Below, piece after piece: positions 59,477 to 64,000 of a stretch of 64,000 nucleotides of DNA (positions are counted from its first letter, which is position 1; each line of letters begins with the position of its first letter). The position numbers were made by a program, and so were the translations under genes. The DNA is taken from positions 1 to 64,000 of the forward strand of contig NZ_JANBBE010000016.1 of NCBI RefSeq assembly GCF_024648825.1, given 5' to 3'. This DNA comes from Lentzea californiensis (GTDB taxonomy: Bacteria; Actinomycetota; Actinomycetes; Mycobacteriales; Pseudonocardiaceae). The notes below the pieces were generated by a model. The model did not search any database, was not told the DNA's origin, and saw nothing but the letters and a program-made list of their open reading frames with translations.

Positions 59477-60295
59477 GTGGAGCCGACGCAGCAGGACGCC
59501 GAGTCGTACCGCGACCGCCTGGGGCTGGACGGCGATGTCGTGCGGTTCGAGGAGGGGTCACTGCCCGTCTTCGCCGTCGGGGACGACCTGGTGCTGAAGT
59601 TGTTCCCGCCGCAGTACCACGGCGAGGTGCCGATCGAGGTCGCCGTGATGGAGGCGCTGCACGGCAGGTTGCCGGTGCCGACTCCCCGGTGCCAGGGCGT
59701 CGGGGTGCTCGACGACTGGGCGTACGTGCTGATGTCGCGGCTGCGCGGTGAGGAGCCCGCGGTGCCGGACGTCGAGGTCAGCGCGCGGGTCGGGGAAGTG
59801 CTGAAGGCGCTGCACGCGATCGAGCCGCCCGCGGTCCTCGGGCCGGGGGACTGGGCCGCGTTCGTCGCCGGGCAGCGGCGGGGATGCGTTGAGCTGCAAC
59901 GCGAGCGCGGCCTGGACGAGCGGTGGCTGGAGCGGATTCCGGCGTTCCTCGACGGGGTGGATCTCGGTGCCGAGCGGCCGGTGTTGCTGCACACCGAGGT
60001 GATGAGCGCACATCTGTTGTGGCGCAACGGGACTTTGTCCGGACTGTTCGACTTCGAGCCCGCGATGCGCGGGGCGTTCGAGTACGAGTTCGCCAGTGCC
60101 GGGCTGTTCGTGACCAAGGGCGACGCGAAGTGCTGGAAGGCGTTGGTGGAGGCGTACGGGCGGGTGCCGGATCCTCGCCGGGTGATGGCTTACGCGCTGT
60201 TGCACGTCTACTCCGACTTGCCCAAGTACCTGCGTGAGATGTCTGAGGGGGATTCGTTCGACGAACTCGCCGTGCGGTGGTTCGGGAGTGAGTGA
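59477..60295 (+). CDS. aminoglycoside phosphotransferase (APH)-like protein with altered catalytic loop
   Basis: This 272-residue kinase-fold protein has an N lobe with VGDDLVLKLFPP (ATP Lys) and EVAVMEAL (Glu). The hinge is followed by LLHTEVMSAHLLW where APH enzymes have H-G-D-x-x-x-x-N, and GLFDFEPAMRG where they have I-D-F/W-x-x. So the catalytic Asp is Glu and the following Asn is Ala, which questions phosphotransfer. Similar small APH-like proteins are common in actinomycetes with unknown substrates. GTG at 59477 is used; no clear ribosome site. Confidence 0.75.
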   Translation: MEPTQQDAESYRDRLGLDGDVVRFEEGSLPVFAVGDDLVLKLFPPQYHGEVPIEVAVMEALHGRLPVPTPRCQGVGVLDDWAYVLMSRLRGEEPAVPDVEVSARVGEVLKALHAIEPPAVLGPGDWAAFVAGQRRGCVELQRERGLDERWLERIPAFLDGVDLGAERPVLLHTEVMSAHLLWRNGTLSGLFDFEPAMRGAFEYEFASAGLFVTKGDAKCWKALVEAYGRVPDPRRVMAYALLHVYSDLPKYLREMSEGDSFDELAVRWFGSE

Positions 60296-60368
60296 GCCAA
60301 CCGGCTGTATCGGGAACGGATCCAGTGGCCGACCTCGTAGACTGGGCTGAACGCGAGAGGAGGTCGTG

Positions 60369-60590
60369 ATGTCCCAGCCATATGTAGTGCGGTACGTCGG
60401 CGGTCCCCTCGACGGCAGGGTCGATTCGCTGCCGTCCACGCCCGAGGACCCGAAGCAGACCGTGACGTACGTGCACCTGCACGGCGGGCCCAAGATCGTG
60501 CACGTGTACGACCTGTCGTACGCGGTCGAGTACGGGTGCGAGTACCAGTTGCGAGCCGAGGACGCCGAAAAGGCCGAAGAAGAGGCCTGA
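60369..60590 (+). CDS. small hypothetical protein, 73 aa
   Basis: The compact beta-type N terminus (YVVRYVGGPLDGRVDSLPS) is typical of short conserved actinobacterial proteins of unknown function. It continues VTYVHLHGGPKIVHVYDLSYA and ends in a charged helix (AEDAEKAEEEA). GAGAGGAGG lies just upstream of ATG 60369, which is preferred to the adjacent GTG 60366. It is a single gene between the APH-like gene and the Pro-rich protein. Confidence 0.7.
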   Translation: MSQPYVVRYVGGPLDGRVDSLPSTPEDPKQTVTYVHLHGGPKIVHVYDLSYAVEYGCEYQLRAEDAEKAEEEA

Positions 60591-60706
60591 GAGCGCTCTC
60601 ACGCGCTGCTTCGCCCGTTGATGATCTTGTTGCCGACCCTGTGCTCAGAAATGTCAGGGGTGTAGGGCATGCTGGGGCACAGGTGTTCGAACGGGGAGGC
60701 AGCGCG

Positions 60707-61396
60707 ATGGCGAAGAAGAGCGGGCTGTCGGCGGAGGACGTCGTCGACCTGCGGTCGCAGTTGGACGAAGGCAGTCAGCCGATGGTGTGGTTCACAGCGG
60801 CCGCGGTCGGCATGGAGGAGGGCAGGTCGGCGAAGCTGCTGGCCGTCATCGACCCTCCGGAGGGTGATTTCATCCAGGTCCGGCCCACGGGCTCGAAGGA
60901 CGAGATGTCCTTCTCCCCGGCCGAGTTGACGCTGGAGAAGCCGCCGCCGCGCAAGAAGCCGGCGACCCCGCCTCCGGCGCCGCCGGAGCCGCCGCGGGAG
61001 ACTGAGGTCATCCACCCCTACGTCCCGGAGGCGCCGGTGAAGCCCGCGGCCCCCAAGCCGAAACCTGCACCCGCTCCCGCCGAGCAGGCGCCCGCGAAGC
61101 CCGCCGCGCGCAAGCAGGCCGCGAAGAGCACCTTCCCCGAGGTCACGATCACGCTGGTGACGACGGGCGAGGGCGAGTGGGCCGTAGAGGTGCTGCAGGG
61201 CACTCGCAGGACGGTCCGGCCGACGCCGGTGCCGCCCGCGCAGGTGGCCCAGGCCGCGAAGCTGCTGACGCCCGAGGTCGCCGAGATCGTCGAGGGCGTG
61301 CTGAACGCGGCGCGTGCCCAGCAGCTCGCCCGGGTGGAGCAACTGCGTGCCGAACTGGAGGCAGCCCAGAAGGCCCTGGCCGACCTGGGCGCGTAG
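60707..61396 (+). CDS. Pro/Ala-rich protein with N- and C-terminal domains (DUF6319-like)
   Basis: This 229-residue cytoplasmic protein begins with a small domain (about 1-80: GLSAEDVVDLRSQLDEG, DFIQVRPTGSKDEMSFSPAEL). A basic Pro/Ala/Lys linker follows (about 82-140). The C-terminal part (about 145-229) has a strand-rich segment (TFPEVTITLVTTGEGEWAVEV) and a coiled helix (RAQQLARVEQLRAELEAAQKAL). The composition recalls an actinobacterial family I remember as DUF6319; the function is unknown, and a nucleic-acid-binding role is only a guess from the basic linker. ATG 60707 has GGGGAGG 8 bases before it. Confidence 0.65.
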   Translation: MAKKSGLSAEDVVDLRSQLDEGSQPMVWFTAAAVGMEEGRSAKLLAVIDPPEGDFIQVRPTGSKDEMSFSPAELTLEKPPPRKKPATPPPAPPEPPRETEVIHPYVPEAPVKPAAPKPKPAPAPAEQAPAKPAARKQAAKSTFPEVTITLVTTGEGEWAVEVLQGTRRTVRPTPVPPAQVAQAAKLLTPEVAEIVEGVLNAARAQQLARVEQLRAELEAAQKALADLGA

Positions 61397-61534
61397 CGCG
61401 ATCACGTGCTGCGACGCACTGGTGGTTGTCTGCACGCGTTCGGGTGAGAGGGGTTCCCAGGGCTGGTGGCGGGGCGGACCGTGAGGTGCGCGGATGTCCC
61501 GCGCAGGTCCGGCTTGGAGGACGGGGAGGCCCTG

Positions 61535-61600
61535 ATGGGTACGTGTGGGTGCTGTTCCGGGTGCACGGGGCCCGGCTGCGGCTGCTGTTCCAGCTGCTGA
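61535..61600 (+). CDS. putative Cys-rich microprotein, 21 aa, with CGCCSxC repeated
   Basis: ATG at 61535 follows a strong ribosome site (GGGGAGG, spacing 5). It opens 21 codons containing eight Cys at positions 4, 6, 7, 10, 15, 17, 18 and 21. The sequence is two copies of CGCCSxC joined by TGPG, after a short MGT start. TGA is at 61598-61600, and a hairpin follows 23 bases later. Such CxCC/C arrangements are typical of metal-thiolate peptides (metallothionein-like). It lies alone in a 358-base gap between convergent genes with nothing else recognisable. Whether it is translated is not known. Confidence 0.5.
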   Translation: MGTCGCCSGCTGPGCGCCSSC

Positions 61601-61623
61601 CACGAAGATTCGCGCGGGGAGCT

Positions 61624-61646
61624 GTTCGCGTCGTGGTCACGCGAAC
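61624..61646. terminator. hairpin after the Cys-rich ORF
   Basis: GTTCGCGT at 61624-61631 pairs perfectly with ACGCGAAC at 61639-61646 around a 7-base loop, followed by a pyrimidine-rich CTCCTCCTTT. It could terminate the microORF transcript. Confidence 0.55.
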
Positions 61647-61754
61647 GGCTCCTCCTTTGCGTTCAGCGGCACTGATCGGGGCGCGCAGACGGCACACCCC
61701 GACAGCGTCTCCGCATCGCGGTTGAGCGAGAGCTCCCTGTCCGCCGTAGCCCGA

Positions 61755-63299
61755 TCAGGGCGGGCAGACGGTGCCGTTCGACGGCACCTTCGCGTCGATC
61801 AGGTAGTCGCGCACCGCCGTGGTCGCGCACCCCGACAGGGTGAGCGCGCCGTGCCCGCTGCCCTGCCACCCGATCAACGACGACCCCGGCAGCCGCTGCG
61901 CCGTGTGCTCGGTGCCGGGCGCGGGGGTGGAGAGGTCGTTGGCGGTGCTGAGGACCACGATCGGGGGCGCGCTCTTCAGGGCGTCCACCTTCTCGGCCTT
62001 GGGTGGCGGGAACGGGTTGCAGTGCAACAGCATGCGGGCGAACACGGCGCCGAACATCGCGTGCTTCGACTGCCAGTCGGCGGTGAGGGCCTTCACCCGG
62101 TCCGGGGGGATGCGGGTGGCGGTGTCGTTGCAGCCGATGATCAGGCCCGCGTCGAAGCGCGGCGGGTTCTCGTCCAGGTCGTTGACCAGCGGTTCCAGCA
62201 GGGCGAACAGGCCCGTGCTGTCGCCGGCTCGGGCCTTCACCAGGGCGTCGGCGAGTGCGGGCCAGCGGGCCCGGTCGGTCAGGCCCGCCAGGATCGCGTT
62301 CAGGGCCGAGCCCGGGGTCAGGTCGACGTACTCGCCGCGCACGCGGCCGGTTCGCAGCTGGGCCAGGAGTGCCGTGACGTCCTCGCGGGGGTTCGAGAGC
62401 GCGCAGCCACGGGTCTTGCAGTCGCGGGCGAACGCGTCGAACGTCGCCTCCGCCGCGACGGCGCGGGACTCGAGGACGCCCACCTGGTCGAGCGCCGGGT
62501 CCGGGGCGCCGTCCAGGACGGTGCGGCCGATGCGGTTCGGGTAGCGCTGGGCGTAGGTCGTGACGACGCGCGAACCCTCGCCCAGGCCGATGGCGTTGAG
62601 GCGGTCGGTGCCCAGGTAGTCGCGGAGGCGTTCGAGGTCGGCGGCCGCGCGCCACGAGTCGAACGCGGTCAGCCGGCCTTCGAGGTCGAGCACGCACTCC
62701 TGCGACGCCTCGCCCGCGGCGACCACGAGGGTCGACTGCTCGGTCTCGGCCGGGTCGTACTCGACGAGCTGTGCGCGCGTGGCCTGCGGAACGCACGCCA
62801 TGCCGTCCGAACGGCCGGTGCCGCGCCGGTCCATGCCGATGATCGTGAACGTGCTGAGGATTTCCTTCGGCAACGCCGCCGCGAGCCGCGCGGCCTTCAG
62901 CGTGCCGGGCTCGCCGCCGGGGTCGTTGACGACGACCAGCGCGCTCTTGCCCGTGCCGACGCGCGTCAGGGCGATGCCGATCGTGCCGCGGCCGGGGCGT
63001 CCCGGCGGGTCGAGCACGGTGGTCATGCGCGCGCATTCGTACTTCTGGTCGCCCTGCGGGACATCGGCGCCGAAGCGGTCCTTCATCTGCTCGTTGCACG
63101 GCGACCACGGCAGCGAGTCCGCCTTGTACTCGCTCAGCGGGGGCACGGGCTGGGGCCCGGCGAGCGTGCTCTGGTCGACGGGCTGGTCGCCCTCGCCCTT
63201 GACCGCGATCACCGGCCTGTTCGAGGGCCCCGCGCTGCACGCCGTCAGCACGCTCACTGCCAGTAGGGCCAAGGCAGCGCGACGCACAGATTTCCTCAC
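61755..63299 (-). CDS. alpha/beta-hydrolase-fold lipoprotein (tripeptidyl aminopeptidase-like) without a Ser nucleophile
   Basis: This 514-residue protein has a lipoprotein signal (RRAALALLAVSVLTAC, lipid-anchored Cys in the lipobox LTAC). The TAP-like alpha/beta-hydrolase fold follows: VVVNDPGGEPG, IIGMDRRGTGRSDGMAC, DLERLRDYLGTDRLNAIG, a lid domain, and the C-terminal TAP-type segment PPIVVLSTANDLSTPAPGTEHTAQ..WQGSGHGAL with the acidic and His positions. The nucleophile elbow, normally G-x-S-x-G, reads GLGEG followed by SR, so Gly replaces Ser. It may be a non-catalytic binding protein. ATG at 63299 is used. Confidence 0.85.
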   Translation of the reverse strand: MRKSVRRAALALLAVSVLTACSAGPSNRPVIAVKGEGDQPVDQSTLAGPQPVPPLSEYKADSLPWSPCNEQMKDRFGADVPQGDQKYECARMTTVLDPPGRPGRGTIGIALTRVGTGKSALVVVNDPGGEPGTLKAARLAAALPKEILSTFTIIGMDRRGTGRSDGMACVPQATRAQLVEYDPAETEQSTLVVAAGEASQECVLDLEGRLTAFDSWRAAADLERLRDYLGTDRLNAIGLGEGSRVVTTYAQRYPNRIGRTVLDGAPDPALDQVGVLESRAVAAEATFDAFARDCKTRGCALSNPREDVTALLAQLRTGRVRGEYVDLTPGSALNAILAGLTDRARWPALADALVKARAGDSTGLFALLEPLVNDLDENPPRFDAGLIIGCNDTATRIPPDRVKALTADWQSKHAMFGAVFARMLLHCNPFPPPKAEKVDALKSAPPIVVLSTANDLSTPAPGTEHTAQRLPGSSLIGWQGSGHGALTLSGCATTAVRDYLIDAKVPSNGTVCPP

Positions 63300-63369
63300 T
63301 CTCGTTCACACTCCGGGAAGCTGAGCCTCGCACGGCACAGGTGAGAATCCAGTGAGTCAGGATGGGGGC

Positions 63370-64000
63370 ATGGCTCGCGCTGATCGGCTTCCCGCCGCTC
63401 GTCTCATGGGTGGCATCCCGCCGACGGCCCTCGTGCTCCTCGGCATCGTCAGCGTGCAGGTCGGCGCCGCGTTCGCGAAGCAGCTGTTCACGGTCGCGGG
63501 TGCGGCGGGCACGGTGACGTTGCGCCTGGTCATGGCCGCGCTGGTACTGGTCGTGATCTGGCGCCCGTCCGTCCGGCTCGACCGCCGCACGCTCGTCACC
63601 ATCGCCACCTACGGCACGGTGCTCGCGGCGATGAACCTCTGCTTCTACGCGGCGCTCGACCGCATCCCGCTCGGCGCGGCCGTCACGATCGAGTTCCTCG
63701 GGCCGCTCGCGGTGGCCGTCGCCGGGTCACGGCGCTGGATCGACGGCGTGTGGGTGTTGCTCGCGGCTGTTGGAGTGGTGCTGCTCACGGGCGTGCAGGG
63801 CGGTCTGTTGTGGACAGGTGTGTTGTTCGCACTGGCCGCGGGCGCGTGCTGGGCGGCGTACATCCTGGTGACGGCCAGGCTCGGCAGCCAGACGACCGAC
63901 GGCAAGGGCCTCGCGCTCGCGATGGTGGTCGGGGCGGTGATCGCGCTGCCGTTCGGCGTCGGCTCGGCAGGCACGGCGATGCTCGACCCGCTGGTGCTCG
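63370..64000 (+). CDS. EamA-family exporter (RhtA-like), cut by the window end
   Basis: The first 210 codons are visible and stay open to the last base. The inner-membrane transporter of the drug/metabolite superfamily resembles RhtA (threonine/homoserine export): ALVLLGIVSVQVGAAFAKQL, GAAGTVTLRLVMAALVLVV, GTVLAAMNLCFYAALDRIPLG, AVTIEFLGPLAVAV. At least six hydrophobic helices can be seen. ATG at 63370 is chosen; ATG 63406 is an alternative. It is divergent from the lipoprotein gene across 70 bases. Confidence 0.85.
   Translation, partial: MARADRLPAARLMGGIPPTALVLLGIVSVQVGAAFAKQLFTVAGAAGTVTLRLVMAALVLVVIWRPSVRLDRRTLVTIATYGTVLAAMNLCFYAALDRIPLGAAVTIEFLGPLAVAVAGSRRWIDGVWVLLAAVGVVLLTGVQGGLLWTGVLFALAAGACWAAYILVTARLGSQTTDGKGLALAMVVGAVIALPFGVGSAGTAMLDPLVL

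Noticed and set aside
61177-61725. Rightward 182-codon frame across the Pro-rich gene end and the Cys-rich ORF
   Set aside because: It is out of frame with the well-supported 60707-61396 gene and its composition is Arg/Gly-rich antisense-like noise.
1-64000. tRNA, rRNA, CRISPR arrays, riboswitches, replication origins
   Set aside because: I saw no cloverleaf with a GTTCRA arm, no rRNA-like segments, no regularly spaced repeats and no recognisable riboswitch cores. Absence by eye is not proof; tRNAscan-SE and Infernal would settle it.

Overview
The window is high-GC actinomycete DNA. Signs of this are G/C-rich third codon positions, frequent GTG and a few TTG starts, ATGA/GTGA gene overlaps, an SsgA-like sporulation protein, a YbaB-EspC fusion of the type VII secretion kind, a coproporphyrin-type heme operon with HemQ, a DUF3000 protein and a LigD-type polymerase. 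The gene set and protein style point to a filamentous member of the Pseudonocardiaceae (Lentzea/Saccharothrix/Actinosynnema-like). This placement is an inference from family knowledge; there is no rRNA gene here to settle it.

Region by region: 1-8.4 kb is accessory DNA. It holds the 3' part of an IS982-type transposase, an orphan hypothetical gene, the wreck of a vsr mismatch endonuclease, and a tightly overlapped four-gene operon encoding two Rad50/SMC-like ATPases, an Mre11-like phosphoesterase and a small helical protein. 8.4-17.7 kb is a mosaic of small stand-alone genes: a protease inhibitor, two DUF72 paralogs, arylamine N-acetyltransferase, a secreted GH5 glycosidase, a PadR-monooxygenase pair, a Phd/VapC toxin-antitoxin pair, DUF2199, a HAD-like protein and a YbaB-EspC fusion. 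17.7-22.5 kb carries the fadB-fadA beta-oxidation pair and a membrane protein pair with a divergent MerR regulator. 23.1-29.1 kb holds an ECF sigma/anti-sigma pair, a large secreted subtilase, a HIT protein and two truncated gene stubs, marked out by copies of an unnamed palindrome-plus-hairpin repeat. 29.1-36.4 kb is core metabolism: RNase D, a response regulator, membrane dipeptidase, DUF3000 and hemE-cgoX-hemQ. 36.4-44.2 kb holds a second large subtilase and a six-gene operon of four Cys/Ser-tailed membrane proteins, a DUF692/MNIO-type iron oxidase and a putative partner. 44.4-53.8 kb has msrB, asparaginase with a divergent GntR regulator, a STAND regulator followed by its decayed paralog, an SsgA-like protein and a LAL-type LuxR regulator. 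54-58.3 kb is an acyl-CoA dehydrogenase/hydratase operon with a divergent TetR regulator. 58.4-64 kb has a LigD polymerase, a divergent APH-like protein, small proteins, a possible Cys-rich microprotein, a hydrolase-fold lipoprotein and the start of a RhtA-type exporter.

Two candidates for an undescribed system stand out. The first is the operon at 39666-44159. It has four paralogous membrane proteins with C-terminal tails rich in Cys, Ser and Gly, translationally coupled to an MNIO (DUF692) enzyme, a family known to modify Cys side chains of peptides. I infer that the tails are the substrates, which would make this a membrane-anchored RiPP-like modification system. The second is the 2019-8321 operon, which combines a zinc-hook ATPase, a small protein with a HEPN-like R-x4-H motif, an Mre11-like nuclease and a YhaN-like membrane ATPase. 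It lies beside IS and restriction/repair debris, as defence systems often do. A 21-codon ORF at 61535-61600 with eight cysteines, a good Shine-Dalgarno sequence and a downstream hairpin is a third, smaller surprise.
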